Source: Paenibacillus amylolyticus (lineage in GTDB: Bacteria > Bacillota > Bacilli > Paenibacillales > Paenibacillaceae). Taken from it: 64,000 bases of DNA. The notes beneath the pieces were generated by a model, which worked only from the letters and a program-made list of their open reading frames with translations, had not been told where the DNA came from and did not search any database. This document shows, piece after piece, positions 8,491 through 17,226 of this stretch. The translations under genes were made by a program, and so were the position numbers. The stretch spans positions 248,001-312,000 of the forward strand of contig NZ_RIAS01000006.1 in the NCBI RefSeq assembly GCF_003719335.1, written 5' to 3'. Numbering within the stretch: the stretch's first letter is position 1; every line of letters begins with the position of its first letter.

Positions 8491-9255
8491 TCAAATTGTA
8501 GGCCGGATCGGATCAAGCCCTCCAGATACATCCATAATGTTGCCTGTTATAAAATCCGAATGATCCAGACACAGGTACGTGATCACTCGCGCAATATCTT
8601 CTCCACTGCCAGGCCGCCCTCTCGGCGTCTCCTTATCAATTATCCCTGCAATGTCATCAATCGTTTTCTCTTTGTTCGCACCACGAATATCTCCGGGACA
8701 TACCATGTTCACCGTAATCCCATAAGGCGCTTCTTCCACGGCAAGAGTTTTCGTAAATGAAACCAGACCTACCTTGGCAGCAGCATAGACTGCACGATGA
8801 GGCCAGGATCTTGCTTCACCCGCGTGACTGAAGCCAAAATGAATAATACGTCCCCACTGCTTGCGACGCATTTCTGGCAAAACAAGCTGATCCAGAATCA
8901 TCGGCCCGAGCAGGTTGCCCTGCACTAACATCTGCACTTCTGCTTCTGAATAATCTGCGAACACCCGACGCTCTCTTACAAATGGGCCTGCGTTATTCAC
9001 CAGAATATCAATATGCCCCAGCTGCGTTTGTACCGTATCAACGAGCGCATGAATCTCTTCTACTTTCGATATATCCGCCTGAACGGCAATGCAGCGTACG
9101 CCTTTGGCGGTAATCTGCGCTTGCAACAACTCAGCTTCTGATTTGCTGTGAACATAATTAAGGGCAATGTGACATCCCTGATCTGCCAGACTGAGGGCTG
9201 TCATTTTACCAAGACCTTTGGCACTTCCCGTTATGAGGGCAATCTTTCCCTTCAC
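8491..9255 (-). CDS. SDR family NAD(P)-dependent oxidoreductase
   Basis: Classical short-chain dehydrogenase/reductase of about 254 residues; substrate unknown. The cofactor loop TGSAKGLG, the NNAG motif, the catalytic Ser in HFGFSHAG and the Tyr/Lys pair in YAAAK are all present. The C-terminal segment ITGNIMDVSGGL is typical of 3-oxoacyl-ACP reductase (FabG)-like members. The GTG at 9255 lies six bases after GAGGGGG and gives the usual start KGKIALITG. The ATG at 9261 abuts the RBS and the one at 9288 has none. It is monocistronic and convergent with yutI. Confidence 0.85.
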   Translation of the reverse strand: MKGKIALITGSAKGLGKMTALSLADQGCHIALNYVHSKSEAELLQAQITAKGVRCIAVQADISKVEEIHALVDTVQTQLGHIDILVNNAGPFVRERRVFADYSEAEVQMLVQGNLLGPMILDQLVLPEMRRKQWGRIIHFGFSHAGEARSWPHRAVYAAAKVGLVSFTKTLAVEEAPYGITVNMVCPGDIRGANKEKTIDDIAGIIDKETPRGRPGSGEDIARVITYLCLDHSDFITGNIMDVSGGLDPIRPTI

Positions 9256-9479
9256 GTTCATCCCCCTCTTCAAAGAGCAGTCACTCATTAAGTATAAAAG
9301 ATTTAGCCTTCCCTCACAACTTGCATGTGCTCACAATCTGTTCCAGTTATTTAAACAATACAAATAAGTCCTGATTATCCAAATTTATCTTGATTACCTT
9401 ACATACCTATGATAATGTCTTACAGTCGTTTCTTATCTATAAAAGAACGCCATTATCATTTTCGAAAGGATCGTGTTCA

Positions 9480-10487
9480 ATGAAGAAATGGTTCAAATCT
9501 GCTTCATTTAGGTTCACAATGGCATGGGTTCTAATGTATTCTATACTATCCGCAAGCAGCCTACCCGTCTTCGCTGAAAATGAGAACATCACCTCATCTA
9601 ATGAATACGAATGGGTGGATGGCCCGAATACCGTATCTCTCGATGGTAAAGCCTCACTTGTGCTTCCAGCAAACTACTCATTTCTAGGTAAAACGGATAC
9701 ACAACGCTCCATGCTGGAACTTGGTAATCAGCCGAACGGGAATGAGATCGGAAGCATGTACAGTAACGATCCCAACGGTTCATGGTCTGTCATATTTGAA
9801 TACGTACAAAGCGGGCACATTCATGACGATGACGAAAATCAATTGGATGCTCACGAGTTATTAAGTAACTATATGCGTTGGGAAGTTGAACATAACCGTA
9901 ATGCAACAGAAGGAAATGAGCTTCATGTAACGGGGTGGGAGGTTATACCTGATTATAATGCTTCCAGTCATCAACTGATTTATGCACTTGGATTCAAAGA
10001 CAGTTACGAACAAGCCTTGGTCAATTATAATGTTAATCTTTTAACACGCGAGGGCTATATCACGGCGATTCTTGTAACCGAAAAAGCGAATTTGGAGCAA
10101 AGTCGTTCTGCTTTTGAAAAAACAGTCCTTCAGCATCTGAAAGTGAATCCCGGGTACAGGTATGAGGATTATAATGATAAAACCGACCAAACATCACGTC
10201 TTGGCCTGAACAGTCTCGTGCTGGGAGGAATTCCTTTTACCGCTGAAGACGAAGGAATTTGGACATTTTTGAAACATAGGTGGTATTGGGGGCTGGTTGG
10301 TTTGATATTGTTATTTAGCTGGGTCAGATACCAACAAAAAAGAGATGCATTACATCAAGAGGAAACACAGTATCCGGTGACCCGAGAATATAATTATGAA
10401 GAATACGAGCAGCAGCATGCGGCGGAACAGAATGAATTAACGTACTACCGCTCATCTGATACACATTCAAAGTCAGACAATACTTAA
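9480..10487 (+). CDS. DUF2167 family membrane-anchored protein
   Basis: Predicted secreted then membrane-anchored protein of 335 residues, function unknown. A signal peptide covers about 1-30 (cleavage near VFA). The body matches the DUF2167 pattern: GPNTVSLDG, LVLPANYSFL, NEIG, WSVIFEYVQSGHIHDDD and a GWEVIPDYN segment. One membrane span (about WGLVGLILLFSW) lies near residue 275, leaving a charged, Tyr- and Glu-rich cytoplasmic tail. The ATG at 9480 follows AAAGGAT; earlier in-frame starts lack an RBS. It is monocistronic. Confidence 0.8.
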   Translation: MKKWFKSASFRFTMAWVLMYSILSASSLPVFAENENITSSNEYEWVDGPNTVSLDGKASLVLPANYSFLGKTDTQRSMLELGNQPNGNEIGSMYSNDPNGSWSVIFEYVQSGHIHDDDENQLDAHELLSNYMRWEVEHNRNATEGNELHVTGWEVIPDYNASSHQLIYALGFKDSYEQALVNYNVNLLTREGYITAILVTEKANLEQSRSAFEKTVLQHLKVNPGYRYEDYNDKTDQTSRLGLNSLVLGGIPFTAEDEGIWTFLKHRWYWGLVGLILLFSWVRYQQKRDALHQEETQYPVTREYNYEEYEQQHAAEQNELTYYRSSDTHSKSDNT

Positions 10488-10529
10488 TAATAAATTCAAG
10501 TTAACCAACCAAGTTTACCAGCAATGAGG

Positions 10530-10567
10530 AAAGGCCGCGCTCTCACCATTCGAGAGCCGCGGCCTTT
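10530..10567. terminator. Bidirectional terminator between the DUF2167 gene and metQ
   Basis: AAAGGCCGCG (10530-10539) pairs with CGCGGCCTTT (10558-10567), with an inner CTCTC/GAGAG stem. It sits between convergent genes. Confidence 0.85.
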
Positions 10568-10613
10568 GTTGTAATACAAATCAGCAATACCTACGCTGAT
10601 CTCTTAGAGTACC

Positions 10614-11450
10614 TTAAAATGCAGGTTCAACTGCACCTTGGTAACGTTCTTTGATGAATTTTTTCACCGTTTCGGAATGAAGAGCTTCTGCCAGTTTTTT
10701 GATCGCATCTGCATCTTTGTTATCTTCACGGGACACGAGAATGTTCGCATATGGATTGCCTTGCAGATCTTCGATCAACAACGCATCTTTTGCTGGATTG
10801 AGGTTTGCTTCCAGGGCATAGTTTGCATTGATAAATACCAGATCGGCTTCGTCTAATTGACGAGGCATCATGGCTGCATCCAGTTCGATGATCTCCAGGT
10901 TTTTCGGATTTGCGGTAATATCCTGTTTAGTGGAGGCGATGTTTGTGTTGTCTTTAAGTGTAATCAGACCTTTTTTCGCGAGCAACAAGAGGGCACGTCC
11001 ACCATTAGATGGGTCGTTCGGGATAGCAACTTTAGCGCCATCTTTCAGCTCATCCAACGATTTAATTTTTTTGGAGTAACCGCCAAAAGGTTCAACGTGA
11101 ACTGGAGTCACAGCAACGAGGTTAAAACCGCGCTCTTTGTTCTCTGTATCAAGGTAAGGCTGATGCTGGAAGAAGTTTGCATCCAGTTTGCCATCTGCCA
11201 GCTGTTGGTTAGGCTGTACGTAGTCGTTAAACGTCACCACTTGCAAACGAATGCCTTGCGCTTCCAATTCGGGTTTGATGCTCTCCAGAATTTCTGCATG
11301 TGGTGTAGGTGAAGCGCCGACTTTCAATTCAACAGTACGTGGAGCGCCTGCTGCGTTATCCGCACCACTGTCGGACTTCTTATTGTTGCCACAAGCTGCG
11401 AGCACGGCAATCATCATCAAGCTGAGTAGAATAATAGACCACTTTTTCAT
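10614..11450 (-). CDS. metQ: Methionine ABC transporter substrate-binding lipoprotein MetQ
   Basis: Lipoprotein of 278 residues, the expected NlpA/MetQ length. It binds D/L-methionine outside the membrane and delivers it to MetNI. The signal ends in lipobox LAAC with Cys20. Family segments VGASPTPHAEIL, FQHQPYL and AIPNDPSNGGRAL are visible. It is the last gene of a metN-metI-metQ operon with a 40 bp gap after metI. The SAM riboswitch ahead of metN implies expression when SAM is low. Confidence 0.95.
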   Translation of the reverse strand: MKKWSIILLSLMMIAVLAACGNNKKSDSGADNAAGAPRTVELKVGASPTPHAEILESIKPELEAQGIRLQVVTFNDYVQPNQQLADGKLDANFFQHQPYLDTENKERGFNLVAVTPVHVEPFGGYSKKIKSLDELKDGAKVAIPNDPSNGGRALLLLAKKGLITLKDNTNIASTKQDITANPKNLEIIELDAAMMPRQLDEADLVFINANYALEANLNPAKDALLIEDLQGNPYANILVSREDNKDADAIKKLAEALHSETVKKFIKERYQGAVEPAF

Positions 11451-11490
11451 CTGTAAAACCCCTTCACATTTTTATTTTTCCATCTATCTA

Positions 11491-12150
11491 TTATTTCCGG
11501 GTGAAATAAATGACCAGACGATCGCCAATCATCTGCAGAAGCTGAACCAAAATAATCATGGATACAACAGAAATAATCATGATCTCATTCTGATATCGGT
11601 AGTATCCATAGTTAATTGCCAGTGTACCCAGACCTCCACCACCAACCATACCCGCCATGGCCGTATAAGAGACCAACGTCACAATGGTAATCGTAATTCC
11701 GGCAAGCAAGCCAGGTAAAGCCTCAGGTAACAACACCCTTCTAACAATCTGTCCTGTGGATGCTCCCATTGCCTGTGCCGCTTCAATAACACCGCGATCG
11801 ACTTCACGCAATGTATTTTCAACAAGACGTGCAAAATACGGAGCTGCCGAGATCACAAGCGGTGGAATGACACCAAGCACACCTGTAGCTGTACCCACCA
11901 GCGTGCGTGTAAACGGAATAAGAGCAACAATTAAGATGATGAAAGGTACCGAACGTAAAATATTAACAATAATAGATAATATGATATAAGTTATTTTTGA
12001 ACCAGATGATGCCGAGCGGCCTGTCATAAACAGAATGACACCAAGCGGCAAACCCAAGAGAACAGTAAACAAACCGGATGCAGCTAAAATTTGTAATGTT
12101 TCAATCGAAGCTGTACCAACCTCTTCCCAGCGTACTTTGGAAAAATCCAT
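11491..12150 (-). CDS. metI: Methionine ABC transporter permease MetI (MetP)
   Basis: Inner-membrane permease of 219 residues with about five membrane spans. The coupling-loop motif EAAQAMGASTGQIVRRVLLPEAL (positions within about 125-150; EAA and G in the conserved places) contacts the MetN ATPase. The start codon overlaps the metN stop by one base (TAATG), so the two are probably translationally coupled. Middle gene of metNIQ. Confidence 0.95.
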   Translation of the reverse strand: MDFSKVRWEEVGTASIETLQILAASGLFTVLLGLPLGVILFMTGRSASSGSKITYIILSIIVNILRSVPFIILIVALIPFTRTLVGTATGVLGVIPPLVISAAPYFARLVENTLREVDRGVIEAAQAMGASTGQIVRRVLLPEALPGLLAGITITIVTLVSYTAMAGMVGGGGLGTLAINYGYYRYQNEIMIISVVSMIILVQLLQMIGDRLVIYFTRK

Positions 12151-13184
12151 TATCGGAGCACCTCCACATCAAGTCCTTCTGCGGTTAGTTCAGACAAGGT
12201 CTGCTCGATCGCAGCGGAGTCACCTTCAAAACGCACCGTCAGTTGACCATAAGGAACCTGTTTGATTGTAGAGATCGTACCTTGCAGAATGGCGAAATCC
12301 ACACCTGTTTTGCGAACCGTTCTCGACAGAATCGCTTCATAGGTTTTATTTCCAAGAAATGAAACCTTCACCAACTTGGAAGAAACACCTGCTGCCAACT
12401 CCGTTCCGGCGTTCGCCATAACCGTTTCCTCCAGTGCCAGTCCACCTTCGCTGTCCCGTGAGACAAAATCCCGTGTGATCGCATGCTGCGGTTTCATGAA
12501 TACTTCCGTCACTGGCCCTTGTTCCACAATGCCACCTTGATGAATAACGGCAACCCGATCACAGATGTTCTGAATGACATGCATCTCGTGGGTAATCAGC
12601 ACAATGGTCAGATTATACTTTTCGTTAATATCCAACAATAGCTTCAGAATCGAATTGGTGGTTTGCGGATCAAGCGCCGAGGTTGCCTCATCACATAGAA
12701 GAACACTCGGATCACTTGCCAGAGCTCTCGCTATCCCTACCCGCTGCTTCTGTCCGCCAGACAGCTGTGCCGGATATTTGTTACTATGCTGCTCCAACCC
12801 AACCAGATCAAGCATTTCCTTCACTTTGCGATCAATCGCGTCTTTAGGTGTATTCACCAGTTTTAACGGGAAAGCAACATTGTCATACACCGTTGCCGAA
12901 GATAGCAGATTGAAATGCTGAAATATCATACCAATCTTGCGTCGTTGCTGCTGTAGTTCGCTTTTGCTAAGTTCGGTGAGGTTAATACCATCAACCCATA
13001 CCTCACCCTCCGTTGGGCGCTCAAGTAAATTAATACATCGAATCAATGTACTTTTCCCTGCACCCGAGTGACCAATCACGCCGAAAATTTCACCCTTCTG
13101 AATAGTCAGATTAAGGTTCGCCAACGCTGTCGTTGTTTTGGCACGTCTGCCATATGTTTTGGTTAATCCAACCAGTTCAATCAA
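12150..13184 (-). CDS. metN: Methionine ABC transporter ATP-binding protein MetN
   Basis: ATPase of 344 residues that powers methionine uptake with MetI and MetQ. Walker A is GHSGAGKST, the ABC signature is LSGGQKQR, Walker B is LLCDEATSALD, and a C-terminal NIL domain (about 265-344) senses methionine in known MetN proteins. The TTG at 13184 lies eight bases after GGAAGGAG and gives the usual family length. A longer open frame to 13376 runs into the riboswitch terminator and is not credible as coding. Confidence 0.93.
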   Translation of the reverse strand: MIELVGLTKTYGRRAKTTTALANLNLTIQKGEIFGVIGHSGAGKSTLIRCINLLERPTEGEVWVDGINLTELSKSELQQQRRKIGMIFQHFNLLSSATVYDNVAFPLKLVNTPKDAIDRKVKEMLDLVGLEQHSNKYPAQLSGGQKQRVGIARALASDPSVLLCDEATSALDPQTTNSILKLLLDINEKYNLTIVLITHEMHVIQNICDRVAVIHQGGIVEQGPVTEVFMKPQHAITRDFVSRDSEGGLALEETVMANAGTELAAGVSSKLVKVSFLGNKTYEAILSRTVRKTGVDFAILQGTISTIKQVPYGQLTVRFEGDSAAIEQTLSELTAEGLDVEVLR

Positions 13185-13250
13185 TAGTACTGCTCCTTCC
13201 CCATCACCTACATATATCTTTACCCGAAGGAAGGGAAAACTCCCCGTTTT

Positions 13251-13450
13251 ACGCAAAAAAAGAGCCCTTTGCAGATACAAAGATGGCTCTTCACGTGAAA
13301 TGACCTTCTCATCTGCCAAAATCATGTGCAACATGATTCTGTAGGAATTAGCACCTAACATCAACAATGAAAACATTTATGCCATCATCGTTGATCGGTT
13401 GCCGGGCTTCATCGGGCCTGTCCCTCCGCCACTCTCGATAAGAGAAATAT
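13251..13450 (-). promoter_or_regulatory. SAM-I riboswitch (S-box) controlling metNIQ
   Basis: Read on the minus strand from about 13445, the sequence has the S-box hallmarks: CTCTTATCGAGAG, GGCGGAGGGA, then CCCGATGAAGCCCGGCAACC. A terminator follows at 13251-13290: GAGCC with GGCTC arms, then seven Us. In this class SAM binding favours the terminator, shutting off methionine uptake when SAM is plentiful. TATAAT at about 13464-13469 may be the -10 element. Confidence 0.93.
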
Positions 13451-13616
13451 AAAGTTGTAGGATTATATAGTTTCATGTAGTTCATCATGTATAATGGCCG
13501 AACTGCATCAAATGCTGTATTAAAGACACGATCCCATGTAAGTTTCGATCTGGAACTCAGTATAATCAAAGTATTCCGATTTGTCAAATGGTATTATTTA
13601 AAAATCATTGATACGG

Positions 13617-14336
13617 CTAGCGTTTCAAAATCTGTTTACGCCAGATTCGATTGATGTATCGATAGGCCATATGCAGTGTTTCACAGACCATATCCACACC
13701 CTGTTGCATCTCCAGAAGATGCTGATCCAGATCCTCCAGCTTCACTTTGCCACGCAGCGTCTGATGTAACTGCCACAAATCATCCTGCATTTCCGAATTC
13801 ATGTAATGAATCTCCATATTACGCCGCTTCCGCAATTTGCTCATCGGTTCTCGGTACGCTTCCTTGATTTTAATTAATTGTTGTGCCAACTCATGATGAT
13901 CCCGATAATATTCGAATTGCCTCAGAACGGTATAATAGGAGAAATGCACTTTTGTTTTGGATGTATTTAGTTGGAAAATTTCATTCAAAACCGTACCTAA
14001 TTTGTCCAGTATCGCGAAACACCGAATAAAGGCATCTTTATAAAAATAAACGTACCGGGCGTACTCGGCTTTCTCATCAGAACTCATATCGCGTGTCGAG
14101 CCTGCAACTACTTTTTTACGAAAATGTGCGGCGGCAAAATAACTCTGCTCCAGTTCATCCAACGAAGAGATTAGTCCCTGCGTCCATATATACAACTTCC
14201 GATAATCATGGTTTGGATCATGATCCACATACATTTGTTTTTCAAAAGACTCCAGTGTAAACGCCATGGTATCCATGGCTTCCTTCAGCTTCCCTTGATT
14301 CACTCGTGGCTTTTCCCCCAGTAACGTACGTAGCAT
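13617..14336 (-). CDS. Hypothetical protein, probably Cthe_2314-type HEPN domain
   Basis: Cytoplasmic, largely helical protein of 239 residues rich in Arg, Lys, Tyr and Gln. The pattern (YRKLYIWTQGLI, FYKDAFIRCFAILDKLG, RNMEIHYMNSEM) resembles the Cthe_2314 HEPN family, where an R-x4-6-H motif can mark RNase activity; here the candidate is RRRNMEIH. No nucleotidyltransferase (MNT) partner is adjacent. The ATG at 14336 follows AGAGGAGG at six bases. Family assignment is from memory of the pattern and needs a profile search. Confidence 0.6.
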   Translation of the reverse strand: MLRTLLGEKPRVNQGKLKEAMDTMAFTLESFEKQMYVDHDPNHDYRKLYIWTQGLISSLDELEQSYFAAAHFRKKVVAGSTRDMSSDEKAEYARYVYFYKDAFIRCFAILDKLGTVLNEIFQLNTSKTKVHFSYYTVLRQFEYYRDHHELAQQLIKIKEAYREPMSKLRKRRNMEIHYMNSEMQDDLWQLHQTLRGKVKLEDLDQHLLEMQQGVDMVCETLHMAYRYINRIWRKQILKR

Positions 14337-14480
14337 AGAAGGCCTCCTCTTTCCACTGATGATGCAAAATAGATATGTTTTCACAGCTGTTGAACAGCTG
14401 AAGATGAATCAAGCCTATGTGTCATTCCGTTAATCAAGACAACTTGATTTAGGTTGCCCTGCTACCCCTAACATCAAACA

Positions 14481-14525
14481 AAAGTCCACCTCTCCAATGA
14501 TCTACATCACCGGATGGTGGACTTT
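14481..14525 (-). terminator. Terminator-like hairpin after ctaA
   Basis: AAAGTCCACC (14481-14490) and GGTGGACTTT (14516-14525) form a perfect 10 bp stem with a 25 nt loop. A moderately U-rich stretch follows on the minus strand. Confidence 0.6.
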
Positions 14526-14597
14526 CCAACATGGTCCAGTGCAGCTTGCAGGACAATGCACTAAACTTTCTTTGTAAATACCAAATTCATAAGCTGT

Positions 14598-15605
14598 TTA
14601 GAAACGGTTCACCGGACGGTGCAGCTTGTACACGAGGAAGCTCATATAGGTCAAGACACCAAACAGTATAGCGATATCCAACATATGTGCCAGCGCCACA
14701 AACATGTAAACTTCTGGGCGATTGATCGTCCACATCATGAACATACCGATAACCACTTGCAACAAAATCAAAACGACGGATAACACACCGAGTGTCCGCA
14801 ATTCACGGTTATCCGGGTGTTTACGATAAGCAAAGTGTCCCAAGATCGCAATCACGATCACGAGTGACACAGCTGCCAGACGATGGGCAAAGGCCACAGC
14901 TACACCGCCAGAGAGTTCAGGCACAATCTGCCCGTTACAGAGCGGGAATCCGGAACAACCGCCGGCTGAATTCGTGTGGCTTACAAATGCCCCTGTATAC
15001 ACTACCAGATACGTATAGATCGTTGAAAACCAAACCAGGTTGCGGAACCCCTTACTAACGCGCGGATACTGGTTCAAACGTTCCAAACCGCCATATCTCG
15101 CCTCCTGCCTGATCCCGAGAGCCATCATCAATGAGCTGGCAAAAGCAATGAGTGCAAACCCAAAGTGTAGCGCCATGACCGCGGAAGATTGCGAGAACAC
15201 AACGGCAAAAGCACCCATAATTCCCTGAATAATAACAAATAAAAGGGTTAGAAAGGAGAATAATTGCAAATCACGACGCTGCTTGCCAAAGCGTAAGAAG
15301 GCAACAAAGGATGCGATCGACAGTAGTCCTGCCAGTGCACTGACAGCACGGTGGGAGTACTCAATCAGGGAGGCAACCGTGTGAGCCGGCACAAGCTTTC
15401 CGTTACATAAAGGCCATTCTGTTCCACAGCCAAGGCCTGATTCTGTTTTAGTTACGATCCCGCCGCCGAAGGTAGCCAGGAACATGACGAGACAGGTTAA
15501 TACGGTTAACCATTTAAACAATGTTAAGTGCTTCAATTTTTTCTCACCCGCTGTTGTTTTAAGATGGCGAAGAAAGTTCTTCGCTTGATAATCATGCTGA
15601 TTCAT
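14598..15605 (-). CDS. ctaA: Heme A synthase CtaA
   Basis: Membrane protein of 335 residues with eight predicted spans. It converts heme O to heme A for aa3-type cytochrome oxidase. The first half carries GLGCGTEWPLC (Cys60 and Cys67) and a heme-ligand His in EYSHRAVSAL; the second half repeats this as GGCSGFPLC and AFAHRLAAV, reflecting the known internal duplication. The ATG at 15605 has only a weak RBS. In Bacillus ctaA is divergent from ctaB; here the divergent side is a long repeat-rich non-coding region. Confidence 0.93.
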   Translation of the reverse strand: MNQHDYQAKNFLRHLKTTAGEKKLKHLTLFKWLTVLTCLVMFLATFGGGIVTKTESGLGCGTEWPLCNGKLVPAHTVASLIEYSHRAVSALAGLLSIASFVAFLRFGKQRRDLQLFSFLTLLFVIIQGIMGAFAVVFSQSSAVMALHFGFALIAFASSLMMALGIRQEARYGGLERLNQYPRVSKGFRNLVWFSTIYTYLVVYTGAFVSHTNSAGGCSGFPLCNGQIVPELSGGVAVAFAHRLAAVSLVIVIAILGHFAYRKHPDNRELRTLGVLSVVLILLQVVIGMFMMWTINRPEVYMFVALAHMLDIAILFGVLTYMSFLVYKLHRPVNRF

Positions 15606-15892
15606 TATTGGTACTCGTGTTCTTTTGTTTCTTTGAACGATGTAATGGCCTTGCCTGACGCTTTCTTTCCATAAGAATGCTCGTTACAGCACTTGTTTTG
15701 TACTTTGACACTAATTTCACAACTAAATTCATTATAACGGATAAAAGCATCATTGACGCCGCGCTTTGTGACAAAATGTTAACGTCTGTTAAAAAATTGA
15801 CCAGCAGGTCATTATATTTATATTTTCAAATCTAATTATGTAATCCATTACCAGCCTCGTTAGCCTGACACTCCTCATTTATTATTTATTAT

Positions 15893-15972
15893 TTTCATTT
15901 GTAATTTATCAGTTTCATTTGTAATTTATCAGTTTCATTTGTCATTCATCAATTTCATTTGTCATTCATCAA
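15893..15972 (+). repeat. 20 bp tandem repeat, four copies
   Basis: Two copies of TTTCATTTGTAATTTATCAG (15893-15912, 15913-15932) are followed by two of TTTCATTTGTCATTCATCAA (15933-15952, 15953-15972). The change occurring in pairs suggests duplication of a mutated unit. Confidence 0.93.
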
Positions 15973-16004
15973 TTTCAAATCATTAACTACCCCAACTTTG
16001 GATT

Positions 16005-16198
16005 CTAACGATCACCACGAAGCTTATTTTGCAGCAAACGCTGCTTTTCAGAACCTAACGATCACCAGGGAGCTTATTTCTTAGAAACATAGCAATAATT
16101 CTGCAAATAAGCCTTTTAGCTCTGAATAGCGTCTCTGGTGATCGTTAGGTTTTTTTATGGGTTAAATTCGAACAAATAACGTTTCTGGTGATCGTTAG
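16005..16198. repeat. Palindromic cluster of four 25 bp elements with core CTAACGATCACCA
   Basis: The core CTAACGATCACCA occurs forward at 16005-16017 and 16055-16067 and inverted at 16136-16148 and 16186-16198. In three of the four copies the core is followed within seven bases by TTATTT; the third copy has TATTC. Forward copies are exactly 50 bp apart and so are the inverted copies. The whole can fold into a long hairpin. It resembles a REP- or MITE-type intergenic element and has no spacer/repeat pattern of a CRISPR. Confidence 0.9.
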
Positions 16199-16468
16199 AG
16201 CATGAGTTACCTTGCAGTGTCTGTGAAAAGGACGTGAGCTGATATATAGCATATCACCAGCACCGCAACATTGACGCAGCAATCTCCCCGCTTCATCTTA
16301 AGCCTTAAACTATTCACCTCAAGCAAAATAAAAACAAGGCAGTCTAAGCCAAAATGCGGCTCAACCGACAGCCTTGTGTTTGCATACTTGGTCTACATTC
16401 TCCCCTGTCTTGGGGTAATTTATTCCTGCTGTGTTTGTGCGGTAAGATACGGGGTAGTTTATTCCAGC

Positions 16469-16553
16469 GGTACTATTCGGTACTATGCGTTACTTTGCGT
16501 TACTTTGCGTTACTTTGCGTTACTTTGCGGTACTATGCGTTACGGTACTTTGC
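16469..16553 (+). repeat. 10 bp tandem repeat, consensus GTTACTTTGC
   Basis: Units GGTACTATTC, GGTACTATGC, then four perfect GTTACTTTGC (16489-16528), GGTACTATGC, a half unit GTTAC and GGTACTTTGC. The exact 10 bp period matches one helical turn. Confidence 0.93.
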
Positions 16554-16740
16554 TCACCCTTAATGCTCCTGTATGTGCTCCAGTACCTTACAGACTTGCA
16601 TACATGCAAGAATTCGTTCTTCACGCTGTAAATTAAAGTATAACGATTGTTCTGTCAGTTGGGACGGTTTAGGCACTCCGGCACTCCGACATTTCGTCGC
16701 TTCACAGCTCCGTCTCTTCGCAACAAAGCTCACCTAAGCC

Positions 16741-17085
16741 TTACTTGTGAATGGTGTTATACACCTCAACCGCACGATCCAAAAACTGCTCAATCTCTTC
16801 TCTCGACTTGCGCAACTTGTTCACATAACGTACCAGTTCACGTCCATCCGTGTAGGCTACAAAACTTGGAATACCCAAAATATTTTGCTCCTGACTTACT
16901 GTGCCCACTTGATCAACGTCCACTTCAATCAAGGTCAAGTCACGTGAATACTTCGTTTCCACCTCAGGCATAAACGGATCGATGTATTTGCAATCCCCGC
17001 ACCAGTCTGCCTTAAACACAGCCACTGTCAAACGCGGAGATTGAATCGCCACATCAAATTCCGGCTTGGATGTAATCTGTTCCAT
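16741..17085 (-). CDS. Thioredoxin-like protein (YtpP-type)
   Basis: Cytoplasmic thioredoxin-fold protein of 114 residues. The active site is WCGDC (Cys29 and Cys32), with the cis-proline in GIPSF. The middle Gly-Asp replaces the Gly-Pro of ordinary thioredoxin, as in the YtpP group, so a bacillithiol- or substrate-specific role rather than general reductase is likely. The ATG at 17085 is eight bases after AGGGAG; the GTG at 17091 is too close. It is divergent from the DUF2515 gene. Confidence 0.88.
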   Translation of the reverse strand: MEQITSKPEFDVAIQSPRLTVAVFKADWCGDCKYIDPFMPEVETKYSRDLTLIEVDVDQVGTVSQEQNILGIPSFVAYTDGRELVRYVNKLRKSREEIEQFLDRAVEVYNTIHK

Positions 17086-17226
17086 TGTCACATCTCCCTT
17101 TCTGTACCTTGTCTCCCTCTAAGTGAAGCAAATTGGTGATTGGAAGTCAAATGTTCAGCGCATACTTAGAATAACCACAAGTCCTGGCATATCAAACACA
17201 GATATTCATGAAAGGATGTTCCATTC

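Larger units (their letters stand above)
15606..16740. other. Gene-free 1.1 kb region upstream of ctaA holding three repeat arrays
   Basis: I see no credible gene. Open frames at 16271-16636 and 16354-16563 lack good ribosome sites and run over a tandem repeat. The region holds a 20 bp tandem array, a palindromic cluster of 25 bp elements and a 10 bp tandem array, each listed separately. Confidence 0.75.

Noticed and set aside
13185-13376. Longer MetN starting at 13376
   Set aside because: The extension is the S-box terminator and leader; the TTG at 13184 has a proper RBS and gives normal MetN length.
16005-16198. CRISPR-like array from the regular 50 bp pitch
   Set aside because: Only two copies per orientation, inverted halves, and no cas genes; the structure is a palindromic intergenic repeat.
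16271-16636. Possible small cysteine/tyrosine-rich protein genes over the 10 bp array
   Set aside because: No good ribosome site, repeat-derived composition and no resemblance to any protein; two frames are equally open across the same repeat.
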